Below, piece after piece: positions 34,603-46,200 of a stretch of 64,000 nt of DNA. Numbering within the stretch: the stretch's first letter is position 1; every line of letters begins with the position of its first letter. The DNA comes from Metellina segmentata (Eukaryota; Arthropoda; Arachnida; Araneae; Tetragnathidae). The stretch spans positions 52,822,509 through 52,886,508 of the forward strand of contig OX375882.1 of assembly GCA_947359465.1 (NCBI GenBank), in the 5' to 3' direction. The notes beneath the pieces were generated by a model that was not told the origin of the DNA, made no database searches, and saw nothing but the letters and a program-made list of their open reading frames with translations. A program made the position numbers and the translations under genes.

Positions 34603-36105
34603 CAGGGTGGTCCCGAATTCATGGTACAAACTTTAATGGTAGGTACAGGACATTGTAACAATGATTTATTGTATAGGAATGTATAGTCGCAAGTGACGCG
34701 GTGAGGCGTAAACAGGGGAAATAAAAGGAAAGAGAAATGGAGTGATCGGTTGGTATCATTGCCGGTAGAGGGCAGTAGATGTCTAGCCGCTGTTGAACAT
34801 GATGCATCGCAGTAGGGAAAAGCGCCATTCACAATTGTGCTGCCGTAGACGATGGGTGACTTTACGTATGCAGAAAAAGCAGACATGCATTACATGTACG
34901 GCCGTGCAAATGGTAACGGCAGAGCTGCGTTACGAATGTATCGCGCGGAGTATCCTGATCGACGAATGCCGGATCATAGAATTTTTCAACGGTTACATCG
35001 TCAACTTTGTGAAACAGGTGCGTTCGACGTCAACAGACATGGCGCTGGTCGAGTAAGAGCTGTACGCACTCCAAGGCTGGAAGAAAGCATCTTGAACATT
35101 GTGGCTGATAGACCCGAGTCAAGCACAAGAACTGTTGCGCGTGACGTAGGTGTGAGTCATCAGACTGTATGCAGAGTGTTAAACGAAAATCGCTTACACC
35201 CCTTCCATTTTCAGAAAGTACAAGCATTGAATCCGGCAGATTATCCTCGCCGCGTGAACTTCTGCCTGTGGGTGATGCAGCAATGTGCGTTGCAGCCGGA
35301 TTTCGTAGATTATGTGCTATTTACAGATGAAGCGACATTTTCACGCGAGGGTGTCTTTAATGCGCACAATTCCCATGTGTGGGCAACCGATAATCCACAT
35401 GCAACGCGTCGACATGCGTTTCAACAACGTTTCAGTATTAATGTGTGGGCTGGTATTGTGAACGACTTTTTGATTGGCCCATACTTACTACCCACGCGGC
35501 TCACTGGCGGAAGCTATCTTATTTTTCTGAAAGAAGTGTTACCACAACTGCTGCATGATGTTCCGATCGCCATTCGTAACCGCATGTGGTTTCAGCACGA
35601 TGGGGCGCCAGCACACTTCAGCATTGATGTACGGAATTACCTGAATGCCACGTTTGGTACTCGATGGATTGGGCGTGGTGGACCAGTCCCTTGGCCACCC
35701 CGATCTCCCGATTTATAAAGCCTCGATTACTTTTTATGGGGACATCTAAAGCATCTTGTTTATGAGACTCCAGTTGACTCAGATGAGGATCTCGTCGCTC
35801 GCTTATCTGTAGCTGCTGCAGGTGTGCGTGAAATACCAGGCATCTTTGAACGTGTACGCCAATCGCTCCACCGACGCTGTCAAGCATGTATCGATACTGG
35901 TGGACGCAATTTTGAACAATTACTGTAAACATGACACTTGGCAACAACGCTTTCAATAAAATCTTTGTTTTTCCTTTCGGCCGTTATTTCCCCTGTTTTC
36001 GCCTCACCGCGTCACTTGCGACTATACATTCCTATACAATAAATCATTGTTACAATGTCCTGTACCTACCATTAAAGTTTGTACCATGAATTCGGGACCA
36101 CCCTG
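34603..36105 (+). mobile_element. mariner-like transposon with long terminal repeats
   Basis: This 1503-bp element has inverted repeats starting CAGGGTGGTCCCGAATTCAT that are identical for 106 bp and carry one mismatch within about 122 bp. It sits in a duplicated TA, and the unoccupied sequence survives at about 38452 (TTAAATATATTTTTAC), so the insertion point is certain. The near-identical repeats suggest a fairly recent insertion. Confidence 0.95.
34852..35928 (+). pseudogene. mariner-like DDE transposase with one premature stop
   Basis: The ATG at 34852 opens MGDFTYAEKADMHYMYGRAN. Residues 1-288 are uninterrupted; a TAA at 35716-35718 replaces one codon within the SPDL-x-SLDYFLWG box, and the frame then continues unbroken to the TAA at 35926-35928 (359 codons in all). 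HTH: VGVSHQTVCRVLNEN. Catalytic residues: FTDEATF, WFQHDGAPA and the aspartate of LDYFLWG, 41 residues after the second. Same length and layout as the gene at 29958-31034, with clear but incomplete identity, so the two belong to sister subfamilies. Unless the stop is read through, the product lacks the last catalytic aspartate. Confidence 0.9.
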
Positions 36106-36433
36106 TATATTTTTACTTAAACACGCGCGTAGACTATAGCTGCTAGTGTGAATGTATTGTACTATTCTTTAATCATGCACAAGGAAACTGTAATCATATT
36201 GTGGAATGTGATAAAATAATTAATTTGGAATTTAAAAGACTGGAAGACGGAGTGAAGAGAGTTGATAGTTAATTTTGTAACTTTATATCGTCTTTAGTTT
36301 TTTTAAGAGATGTTTTATTTTTTCAATAATCTTTTGTCTCCATGTATATATAGGAAGTAAGCTTATCTATAACTATTGAATACTAAATCTAACTTATATT
36401 CTGATAAACCAAAAAGTACATAGAATGAGTTTT

Positions 36434-37448
36434 CTCCTCTCAGGTAAATTAGACGCGGATTTAGGCTCCATAAATACAATAAAAACATTTAGAAATACCG
36501 AATGAGTAGTTGCACGTGCTCATAGTTTCAAAATTCCTTTCTGAAATGATATTCATCGACACAACGTTTGCAGCACATGTTGTTTAGACACAATGTAGCA
36601 GCACGTCATACATTTCACGCAATCATGCAAATACTAAAGATCGTATTTCATAAAAAAAGTAAAAAATTATCACATACCGTCTGGTGTGTTTTTACACTGA
36701 AAATTCCTTTCATTACTCTTTGACCTAATTCTTATTGCAAGATCTAATCACTAGTATAGGTCACGCAATGCATATTCTCAAACATTTATCAATTTGCATA
36801 TGGAGGCCAGGTGTTTCAATATTACTAAATTCTACGAAATGCGTTTTTCTTGTTTCTGTCTGGCGGCTATAAAATTTATGGCCTTCTAACTTCTTCAGGT
36901 TGAAAGTGAGAGATAAAAATTTCAATTGATTTATAATTTCTACTTTTGAAAGCTGGTGATCTCACAAGTTAGAGATATTTGGTGAAAACTTCTTTCTCAG
37001 CTCCAACATTCATTAGATATGTGAGAGCAGAGAAGTTGAAAATTCTCGAAATAACTTGGCTTTTCTTTCGAAATTAGTATGTCTTTTTGGTTGGCCTTGA
37101 ACATTTTGATTTTTAAATTACTGTTATTTTCTTTCTTATGAATACGTTTCCCTGTTTTTTTATACATTGTTTTGTTTTTTAAAAATGGTTTTTATTTTCA
37201 ATTTGTAAGTTGAAAATTTTCATAAGATGCAATCCTTTGCTTTCGTCATTTTGTATTTTTGTACTTACATGTTTTGTGCTTCACTTGTCTTTTGTTTTTC
37301 TGTGTACTTTCTTAAATGTTTTACATGTATGGTGGATTGCTCTACTCTACCTTATCTTCGATTCTCCTCCGTAAGGAGGACAACAGCAGTTGAATCTAAT
37401 CCAAGCTTCTGGTTGTAATACATCTAATAATTTAATTACTCTAAAGCA
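36434..37448. other. AT-rich non-coding stretch
   Basis: No gene recognised. T-rich tracts near 37130-37330 give hydrophobic frames on the plus strand (37227-37418) that I regard as artefacts of composition. Confidence 0.45.
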
Positions 37449-37618
37449 GTGATTTCCAATATGTATATCTTATGGATGGGGGAATTAATAATCTTAAGTA
37501 TCCGGCTTGGTTTTATTTCAAATTTACTTTTGTCCAACTGACAGGCAGGTTGGAATCGAATCTTTATGGGACTTCTTTTCAATTGGTATCTGAAAAGATA
37601 TTCACATACCTGTTCAAT
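37449..37618. repeat. 170-bp dispersed repeat, intact copy
   Basis: GTGATTTCCAATATGTATAT through AAAGATATTCACATACCTG recurs as two halves at 38795-38874 and 39826-39908. This copy is uninterrupted and so is the empty site for the element inserted into the other one. No coding content. 37619-38126 that follows holds nothing recognisable. Confidence 0.85.
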
Positions 37619-38126
37619 GTTGAAAAATAAAAAGATTTTTAAAAGACAAAGCAAGAAATAATACAACTTGATAACGTCAGAACTATTGCGTGAAAAAAAA
37701 AAATATTGAAATGGAAAATGGTCAAAAAACAGAACTCTTTCTTAATCCTTTCGTGAAAACTATTATAGCAAAATAAAAATTCCACAACTGTCGAAATACA
37801 AATAAATGGACCAATGGTATCCCAGAAAACGATTTAAAAGACCAATGCAATCAAAGGATATTGTAAAACCAAAATAACCAATGGGAGGAAAGAAAAAATT
37901 TCAAACGAACCAATGAAATCAACGGACTTTAACGGATTTTGGAAGAACTTTCTAGAATATCCAAAATGAAAATTGAAAGCTTCCGTTTGACGAGGTTGCC
38001 ATGAAAACCACAACAACAGTAACAACAAATGGTTTGCTTTAATGTATCGTAACTCGCTACTAGAAGTGCGTCAAAAAATCGCCAAGCCGTTGCCATCACT
38101 CAAAAACGTAGAGTGTAGCTGTACCA

Positions 38127-38782
38127 AGTAAACAAACAAGTTAGAATAAAAAAAATTCCAAGATTAATTCATGAACCACCACATCTTTGCTGTTGAACAA
38201 ACAACTGTTTAGAGTGCAATTAGAGTGGATATATTAAGGACCCTTATTGATTCGAGGTATGAAAATACATTTACTTTCATTTGAGGATGATATTGGTTCA
38301 ATATTGCTGTGAACGTGCGTGCGACAATTTAATACTTATTACCCGCGTGCAAGCGATCCGACAATTTAACTCTTATTTCGCTTGCAAATGGTACTTTCGT
38401 ATTGTAAACGTCATTTTGTATTTATAAAAATATCAAACTATAATATTATTAAATATATTTTTACTTATACACGCGCGTAGACTATAGGTGCTTGTGTGAA
38501 TGTATTGTACTATTCTTTAATCATGCACAAGGAAACTATATTCATGATGTGGAATGTGATAAAGTAATTAATTTCGAATTTCGAAGACTGGAAGACGGAG
38601 TGAAGAGAGTTAATAGTTAATTTTGTAACTTTATATCGTCTTTAGTTTTTTTTAAGAGATGTTTTATTTCTTTAATAAGCTTTTGTCTCCATGTATATAT
38701 AGGAAGTAAGCTTATCTATAATTATTGAATACTAAATCTAACTGATATTCTGATAAACCAAAAAGTACATAGAATGAGTTTC
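38127..38782. repeat. 650-bp dispersed repeat, copy B (uninterrupted)
   Basis: Matches copy A at 34285-36433 after removing the transposon there. Small indels separate the copies (for example an extra ATTCCAAGATTA near 38155). Within each copy two related blocks occur (GTGCGTGCGACAATTTAATA and GCGATCCGACAATTTAACTC), pointing to an older internal duplication. Confidence 0.88.
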
Positions 38783-38794
38783 AGTGATTCAGTG

Positions 38795-39908
38795 ATTTCC
38801 AATATGTATACCTTACGGATGGGGGAATTAATAATCTTCAGTATCCAGCTCGGTTTTATTTCAAATTTACTTTTGGCTAGTTCCATGCGTGACTCACACT
38901 ACAAGTGAGCTAAACTTGAATCTTAAAGCTTCCATAAAAGACATATTATTACAATAAAATGAGATTTGCAACTTGTTTTACTTTAGTAAAGGTTTAATTT
39001 ATACATATTAGCTACTAAATTTCATTTATCTTATTGGGTATTCTCTGTACATGGGGAAAACTGAGCTGTGACCCACACTACATGAAAGGGAAGTGATACT
39101 TTGATTAAGCACAAAAACTCTTGTTTCTTCCTCTGTTGATTATCAAAAAATTTTGTTTTAAAATTATTGTTACTTCCAATAATTGTACTTTAATAGCAGA
39201 TTATTAATAGATTAATTAAATACATAATAATTTTTTACATGACATTTTGTTTGTGCCTCACACTACAGGGCAAATGTGACCCACACCACACTTCACGAAA
39301 ACATTTTTACTGACAATAGAAACACTAAGAAAACATACGTTCGAAACATTTTTATTGACAATTGAAACACTAAGAAAACATACATTAGAAACATTTTTCT
39401 TAATCTTGCATAATAAAATATAGAAAACATGTTATCCCATGTTTCAGTCATTGAACTTAGCATTTAAAAATGTAAAGTGCATTCGTTTATCAAATGCTGG
39501 TTCAGGGAGTCTATTTACTGAATGATCACTAAAATCAATTTCAGATATGTCCTCTTAATTCTAACACCTAAAATTTTAAAGTGTCTTTATCAAAGGGCAA
39601 AAATTGAATTGTGAGTGTGATTGATATGAACGCACTTTCTTCCATGTGGATATAAACTCTAGTTTTGATTCCGGGTATTGCCAAATTCTAAAACATAAAC
39701 TTTGTGTCCACTTTTGAATACAGAAGTTTGACCTATTAAGTACATAATTTTTTTAGAAAAAATGAATTAAAATCTAACTTTAAAATTATGTGTTATGGTG
39801 TACTTTGGCATGGAATTAGCCTTTTGTGCAACTAACAGGCAGGTTGAAATCGAATCTTTATGGGACTTCTTTTCAATTGGTATCTGAAAAGATATTCACA
39901 TACCTGTT
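38795..39908. repeat. 170-bp dispersed repeat, split copy
   Basis: The two halves, 38795-38874 and 39826-39908, together reproduce 37449-37618. The gap is exactly filled by the GGCTA-ended element, with TTTT present on both sides and once only in the unoccupied copy. Confidence 0.87.
38875..39821. mobile_element. GGCTA-ended non-autonomous DNA element, unclassified
   Basis: 947 bp with short imperfect inverted ends: GGCTAGTTCCATGCGTG at the left, GGCTAATTCCATGCCA inverted at the right. A TTTT flanks both sides (38871-38874, 39822-39825) and is single in the empty site at 37449-37618, giving an apparent 4-bp target duplication. The left third repeats a TGTGACYCACACTACA-type word at about 38892, 39066, 39257 and 39280. 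A 40-bp block (AAACATTTTTA.TGACAAT..AAACACTAAGAAAACATAC) occurs twice at about 39298-39375. It encodes no protein. Confidence 0.72.
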
Positions 39909-40707
39909 CAGAATTATACATATAGTTATTTGATTATCGATTAAAATATCTTTAAATTACACGAAATAATTTAATTTGAAACAGTACAAATAAATGTGTT
40001 TTACTGATTATAACCGCTTAGTAATAGAAATTTATGTTAAGAGTAAAAAAATTACTTAATTATAATGCACGATTAGCTATCAGTCGTGTTTTAAAAAGAT
40101 TATTATGTAAATTTTTTAAAAGATTTTTTATGTACATTTTATTTTTTTCTATAGCATATGTGGTTGTATTCTATTATACAACCATATATGTTAAACCAAC
40201 GAATTTGTAGGAAGTTGGTTGCCGTACACTCATACCATCATGAAATGAACTCTTTAGCGACATTGGGCACGAAGCAAATTTGTTGGAATCTAACTCTTAA
40301 ATAATTTATTTGAGATACATAAAATAATAAAACAAGTAAATGCAGTGGTAGTAGGTTAACAAACAGATATGAAATTTTGGTTATCCAAAATGTGCAGAAT
40401 TTACTACACCGAAAGATGTGAGCGAACGTATCGGATTTCAATTTAAATCTACTTTGGTGGGAGTGATTCTAAAAATACTCTGTAAAGTTTCATAATAATA
40501 CGTTTCCTACCAAATAAGAGTTAATATAGCTATAATTTTGGAAAACTTTGACCTTTTCAATTAATTTCCGTCTCTATGAAACACTGAAAATGTTAATTAC
40601 AAATTGTTTTTAGAAAATTATACTTGAACTGTGTCGCAAACATGAGAAACGTAGAATTCTATTCGCCCGAGTTAGCCATCGGGCATGAGACATTTTGCTT
40701 GACTATA
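39909..40707. other. AT-rich non-coding stretch
   Basis: No gene or element recognised. A short inverted repeat (TATGTGGTTGTA with TACAACCATAT) lies near 40157-40190. Confidence 0.4.
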
Positions 40708-41370
40708 TCTCTCTATACTAAACAAAAGTTACCGCCGCCGAAGCCGCAGGATTGAAAACTGTGTCGTTTAGCTCGATTCTTAGACGGCTTCCTGAGAAAG
40801 TACTGATCAGAAAAAAACGAAATTAACATGGTTTGTTCTTCATCGTATTCCCCGGACAATTATTAAGATTTTTTTTCGGTGTGGCTATTAGTTTAGGGTT
40901 TATTAAGTGTCAAAATTGAAAAAGCGAAATTTCTTCCGCGAGTGAGCAAAACGCATACAAATTTTCAGTCTTCAGCCGTGAGTTTTTTAAAGAGTTCCTC
41001 TTAACCTAAATTTTAGCAGCTCGTCGAGTTTTTTTAGAAATTTCAATTTGGTTCTTGATAATATTTTTTTGAAATTCGGAAAAAATCGGGACATTTGTGT
41101 TACTTTTTTTTAAATTATCATATCTATATCTTATTACTATTACTTTAAAATTTTTAAAAGATCGCAGTATACCTCAGAATGTACTCTTTCTTACGGTACA
41201 ATTATTTTTGAAATCGGTTAATAATTAAATTCGATGCGATCAAAAGTTGGTCATACAAAATTCGGAATCTTTGGATATTTTCGCTACTTTTTGTTAAAAC
41301 TGTCATATCTACAGCTTAGTTCTGTTATTTATCTGTCAAGCGTAAGTGAGCATGCGGCGGAGCCCCCTAG
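40708..41370 (+). mobile_element. non-autonomous Helitron
   Basis: 663 bp beginning TCTCTCTATACTAAAC directly after an A and ending GGCGGAGCCCCCTAG directly before a T. The GC-rich palindrome at the end forms the 3' hairpin, and CTAG is the canonical terminus. Roughly the first 400 bp match the 5' part of the larger copy at 54619-56217 (shared: AACATGGTTTGTT, CATCGTATTCCC, GGGTTTATTAAGTGTCAAAA). It includes one and a half of the ~195-bp internal repeats that are present about three times in that copy. No Rep or helicase coding sequence; an autonomous relative must move it. Confidence 0.88.
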
Positions 41371-41701
41371 TGTTTGTAAAAATTCTTAGGAGTTATGCCG
41401 GTTGAAACAGCTGAGAATATTCTGAACAAATGTGTTTGGTCTGTGCTAATACCTTTAACAAAAAAACTCAGGTAGAAATACGTTGAAACCGAACAACGGG
41501 CATGTTTTCGCACATCGCCGATTCTTTCATTTCATCTTTGCCGAATCTCCCTGAAAATGTCTCGGGTCCCGATTTGTTGCCATCAGTACGTAAAAATAAG
41601 TGTGTATGAATGGTAATTCGTTTTATACAGTAGGCAGATAATCCACGCCGATGTTGAGGATTATGACTGTGGTTTCAAATCTTTGTCACTGTCTGATTGA
41701 C
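41371..41701. other. non-coding stretch
   Basis: Nothing recognisable between the Helitron and the following SINE. Confidence 0.4.
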
Positions 41702-41714
41702 GTGATTCGGATGA

Positions 41715-42050
41715 TAGTAATTTAATGGTAATTTTAGTTAACGTCGTACTAGAGCAACACAACGGGCTATTGACGACGGTCCGGGATCAGTCCCTTAAGG
41801 GTAAGATCCGAGGACAACACCTCGTAATTTTGAACCACGGTCAGATGACGAAGCAACACCTGAACTGGCACCCCACTCTCCAAACTTCCACGCCAACCCA
41901 ACGTGAGGACTTTCGGCCACGACAGATTTAAGGTGCACCATCCGACTCTACACCATACGTTTACAAACATCCATGCCCGAACCCGGATTCGAACCAGGAA
42001 CCTTCCGATCTAGAGGCTAACACCTTAACCACTATACCGGTCGGTCGGCT
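41715..42050 (-). mobile_element. tRNA-derived SINE, full-length copy
   Basis: 336 bp flanked by a perfect 13-bp target duplication, GTGATTCGGATGA (41702-41714 and 42051-42063). Same structure as the copy at 1322-1649, with the tRNA-like head at the right. It retains the box B-like TTCGAATCCGGG better than the first copy, so it is likely younger. Confidence 0.92.
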
Positions 42051-42063
42051 GTGATTCGGATGA

Positions 42064-43212
42064 AGTCGACACATTAAGCTTATCTGTGTTTTATTTTTGA
42101 GACTGTAACTGTGATTTTTGCCTTAGCATTTTCCTTTAGCGCAACACAACCTCGCCTTATTGCAGTCGGAGCGATACTTCAAATGTGGGCGGGGCGCGCG
42201 AATGGTGTTCGTTTTTGATATCAATCCTTAGGTAATAAGACCAACAGTATGTAATAATATTTCACACATGTTGTTTTGAGACCAATAAGCACCTTTTTAT
42301 CGCTGTGCCCCTTAAAAAAAAAAGAAAATAAAAGATAAAATGTGACCCAACCTTATTAGCTTACCTTAACAATCTAAGAACAGTACGCATACGTATGTGC
42401 ATTCATTGTCAATGCACTTATCTCTACTATTATAAAAAGAATTGTTTGTTTTTCGTTAACACAGTCCTGAAGAATATACGACACTTACAATAATGTGATT
42501 TGGTACACATGTACTCCGAATTTTTTGCAATTTTTGGGTCGCAGCGAATTTTATAATACAATCTAGAACATTTTTATATTAATTTAATGGAATTTAACCC
42601 TTAGAATCCTGAACCCCCTCAAAGAGATTCTTAGACAGAGTCCTGTGAGGCGCTTTATCGGGCGGTTTTCTTTCATAGTAGGGAAGCAGGTAGTTAGGCG
42701 AGGGATCTCTTGCAGTTCCTTCGGGCAGCGGTTCGAGGTCAAAGGTAATCCATTGACACTTGACAGTGATGTAGTGAAGTTGCTTGAGGATAGTTTTAAT
42801 CGCCAACATCGACAAGGGCTGCGGTGCCTTTTGTATTTGGAGAAGTCATTCAAAGTGTGGAAGTACGGGTTCTGAAAAAATTCTTTCACACTTCTATTTT
42901 CAAATTGGTGGATTTTTCCACTAGTAAGAATGATAGAAAAAATTATAAGACCAACATTTATAATAATTTTTTTTGGAAAATTCGTGTTTTCTAGAACATA
43001 TTCTGAAAACGGTGTAATTTTACGTAACTCCTAATATCTGAAATAAATTTTTGTAGTAAGAGTATGTCCTGAATATTCCTCAGCATGCAACTCAGACTTC
43101 AGCAAATATAGCAATTTATGAATACTTTTGTCTTGCATTCTTGAAAAATGAATATTTGCTTTACCGACACAATACAATAGGCTCAATACATTATGAAAAA
43201 AATCTTAATACT
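42064..43212. other. non-coding stretch
   Basis: Frames at 42584-42889 and 42594-42815 (minus) and 42645-42875 (plus) overlap on opposite strands in a patch less AT-rich than its surroundings. I recognise no domain and see no splice sites that would support an exon; the patch may be an old element. Confidence 0.4.
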
Positions 43213-43221
43213 CCGCTTTCA

Positions 43222-43558
43222 AAAAGCCGACCAACCGATATAGTGGTTAAGGTGTTAGCCTCTAGATCGGAAGGTTCCTGTTTCGAATCCGGGTCCGTGC
43301 ATGGATGTTTGTAAGCGTATGGTGTAGAGGCGGCTGGTGCACCTTAAATCTGTCGTGGCCGAAAGTACTCACGTTGGGTTGGTGTGGAAGTTTGGAGAGT
43401 GGGGTGCCAGCTCAGGTATTGCTTCGTCATCTGACCGTGGTTTAAAATTACGAGGTGTTGTCCTCGTATATTTCCCTTAAGGGATTGATCCCGGACCATC
43501 GTCAATAGCCCGTTGTGTTGCTCTAGTACGACGTTAACTAAAATTACCATTAGCATTA
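43222..43558 (+). mobile_element. tRNA-derived SINE, full-length copy
   Basis: About 335 bp flanked by CCGCTTTCA at 43213-43221 and 43559-43567. In this orientation the tRNA-like head reads GCCGACCAACCGATATAGTG, GTTAAGGTGTTAGCC and then a TTTCGAATCC box B. The tail is TTACCATTAGCATTACC. Only the plus orientation can be transcribed by polymerase III from its own promoter. Confidence 0.92.
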
Positions 43559-43567
43559 CCGCTTTCA

Positions 43568-46080
43568 TAATATTCTGAACTAAATAAAACTCCCATCAAT
43601 CATTACGAAACTTATTGGAAATTATTCTTGTAGGGAAAGTACTTGTTACATAGGTTGTTCTTTTTCTTGCTGCCAAAATTTTAATTCACTTTAAAAACCA
43701 CAGTTTTAGGATTCTATAATGGATAAGAGGATGACATTAACTAACCATCGTATTTTTTTTCAAGTGAGGTTAATATCGCTAGTCTCTAATATTTTTTTTC
43801 CTACTTTTAGTATTCGCATTAAAGTGAAGTTTCCATTTGATTTTAGAAAATCATTTTGGTTACTGTAAATAATAAATTTCTATATGAATATTTACTCGCC
43901 ATAAACATTGATAATGTCATCGGTCATGCGTTGAAAGATGATTGAAAACTAGAGGTAAAACTTTTCCCGCTCTCTCCATCGCAATAAAATTTCAGCTGTA
44001 GCTCAAATCCCCAGATATGACCAGTAACAAAAACAGTACCAACATTTATTCTTAACGAGCTAAAACTGTAAATTATAATTTAAATATATGTCTTTGATAT
44101 CTAATATATTATGTTTTAAAATTTTTCCATTCCTAATTATTGTTTAAAAAGCCATGCATTTAAAAACCCCTTCTAACTTTTTTAATTCTTGTACGTTTTT
44201 AAACTCCGTAGTCACTGGTATTTTGAAGTCTGGTACTTTCTAAGATCTTACTGATGTCATATGCTTGTCTATGGCCTTTGTAGGGTCTTTTCTAACAGCA
44301 TCAACTTTGACTGCATCCCCCTTCATCACCTGACGCCCAAGACTTTGTAATACCGCTAAAGGTTTTTCTGTTGACCTTATCGCATTCTGAACTTAAAACT
44401 TGGCTATCTGAAGATAAAGAGTTTTTGGCCTAAGAACGTTAGAGAATTCACTCGTCTGTCTAAATGTATTATTTAAATATTGTTTACAATCAAGCTTGTA
44501 AGAATAAATTATTGGAATACTTCTCTCGTATAATTTTAGACTAATTATATATAAATAAAACATCGTTCCATTCTACCATTTTGTTTTGACAGTGCAGAGT
44601 TAGTGCTTCATTTAAATTAAAGAAATGTGAATGCTGCAATTTTAATGATCAATATACTTAGGAAATAAAAGATTTCTCAATCTTTGATAGATTCTCTTAA
44701 GTTAATCAGATAAAAATCAGCCAGTACAAAATTTGTAATTTTTAGAGTAAAATATTAAAAGTTATTGAAAACATTTGCATCGAATAGCGATTATCAACAT
44801 TTATTACTTGTAAAAGTCTAAAATTTAGTTAAAGTGAAGGTCAAAATTTATGAAAACAGTTAAAACCTACTATTTAGGTCAATAATTATTAGATATGATA
44901 TTGCAAACAATAAGCGGATTTAATATCTGTAAACTACTACTCAATATATATGACTGAAAGTGTATTACTTTGATTTGTCTCTGTACGATAATTTTTTATA
45001 TCACGAAAGCTTATTAAACGGATTGAAACTAGCGCAAACAATTCAAAAGTATCAAAAGTAAGTGGTGAGTAAAAGTACGTAAGTAAAAGTGCTATAACGA
45101 TTCCTTAATAAGCGGTTATTAGAATAAGAAAGAAAGAACAGAACTTTAGGTAGTCAACTGAAACGTAACTGACGAAATATCGGAGAGAAAGAAACAGCCC
45201 AACCACACGCAATATACCCCCTTTCGTTTCTTTCACGATAGCTTGCACTTTCCCCCTTCCTCTATGCTACCCCCTTGCTTAGGGGTGGAGAGGCTCATTT
45301 TGACACTCGATCCACAATAGACTATTGATGCTTTAAGGACCACCCATGAAAGTGGTAAAAACGGGCCAGTCCACATTTCACATACTCATTAGTAAACAAA
45401 CCCCAGGACACAACTGTACCGAGCTTTCGGCTGCCTCCGGTTTTAATTATTATTGTTTTCTTTAGAATAGAAAGAGCATAAAAGATCGCAAACTCTAAAT
45501 TTTTCTTTTTCAAATTTCCGCTTTTATTTTGAGGAACAATATGTCAGCAAACCAAGAAAACACATAAAAGTTTTTAACATAAATGAACGTTCTTATTCGG
45601 CACGTATGATCCAAATGAAACAAAATTTTCCTTTACTCTTTTCGTCTTTTTAAAACGTACTTTTCAAACAGGCAGAGATAGCTTCAACCAATAAACAGAC
45701 TAATGTTCACCTCTTGTGCTTGGGGAGGAAGATAATTGAGAGGGGGGGTAACGCCACTATTATTCAACGCAATAGAGAAATAGGGGAAGAGGAGGGAATA
45801 AAGGTGTAAATTCAGGTCCTCTCCGGGATCACAAAAACATTTTTTTCTTCTGGTCATTCTATGTGTTGCTCTCCGCCTAAAGAAATGTTACAATTACTAT
45901 TTTTAAAAGAACCGATTACCTCATTTGCAAGTTAAAAAACCGACCATGTAACCAGGAAAATAAAATGTCTATATAAGCGGTGCGCTTTAACACGTTTCCT
46001 ATTAAGTTAGACGGGACTTTAGAAAACTGACCAAAAAGCGGGGCGACCTTATAAGAGTGTGAGCATATAGTTGCTTCTGA
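43568..46080. other. long non-coding stretch
   Basis: Mostly AT-rich. The only protein-like piece is described at 44150-44392. A less AT-rich patch at 45170-45460 with C-runs and G-runs has no open frame I can interpret. Confidence 0.4.
44150..44392 (-). pseudogene. protein-like fragment of unknown origin
   Basis: Directly after a TAA at 44395-44393 the minus strand is open for 50 codons (AIRSTEKPLAVLQSLGRQVM, then KVDAVRKDPTKAIDKHMTSV). After a single stop it continues in the same frame with FKIPVTTEFKNVQELKKLEG. The composition (balanced charged and hydrophobic residues, low redundancy) is unlike the surrounding AT-rich noise. I cannot name it. It could be a retroposed exon or part of an unfamiliar transposon protein. 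Confidence 0.35.
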
Positions 46081-46084
46081 CTGC

Positions 46085-46087
<3 letters not shown>

Positions 46088-46161
<74 letters not shown>

Positions 46162-46200
46162 CAGAGAGAGAGAGAGATAGATAGATAGATAGATAGATAT
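46088..46200. repeat. compound TA / GA / GATA microsatellite
   Basis: About 34 TA units (46088-46155) are followed by a short ACATATACA spacer, seven GA units and then six GATA units. The two long minus-strand frames across it (45916-46368 and 46002-46337) contain YIYIYI runs and are artefacts. Confidence 0.97.

Larger units (their letters stand above)
34285..36433. repeat. 650-bp dispersed repeat, copy A, split by a mariner
   Basis: 34285-34602 plus 36106-36433 matches 38127-38782 along its length (shared words include GATTCGAGGTATGAAAA, CGCGTGCAAGCGATCCGAC and AAACCAAAAAGTACATAGAA). Copy A is interrupted by the transposon at 34603-36105. Both copies begin at AGTAAACAAACAAGT and end at AGAATGAGTTT. 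No coding capacity or terminal repeats were seen, so the nature of the repeat is unknown. Confidence 0.88.

Noticed and set aside
34596..34886. Minus-strand frames at the left end of the second mariner
   Set aside because: They read through the terminal inverted repeat and have no domain.
43226..43300. tRNA gene at the head of the SINE
   Set aside because: The cloverleaf is degenerate and continues into the SINE body; four copies with target duplications show it is a SINE promoter head.
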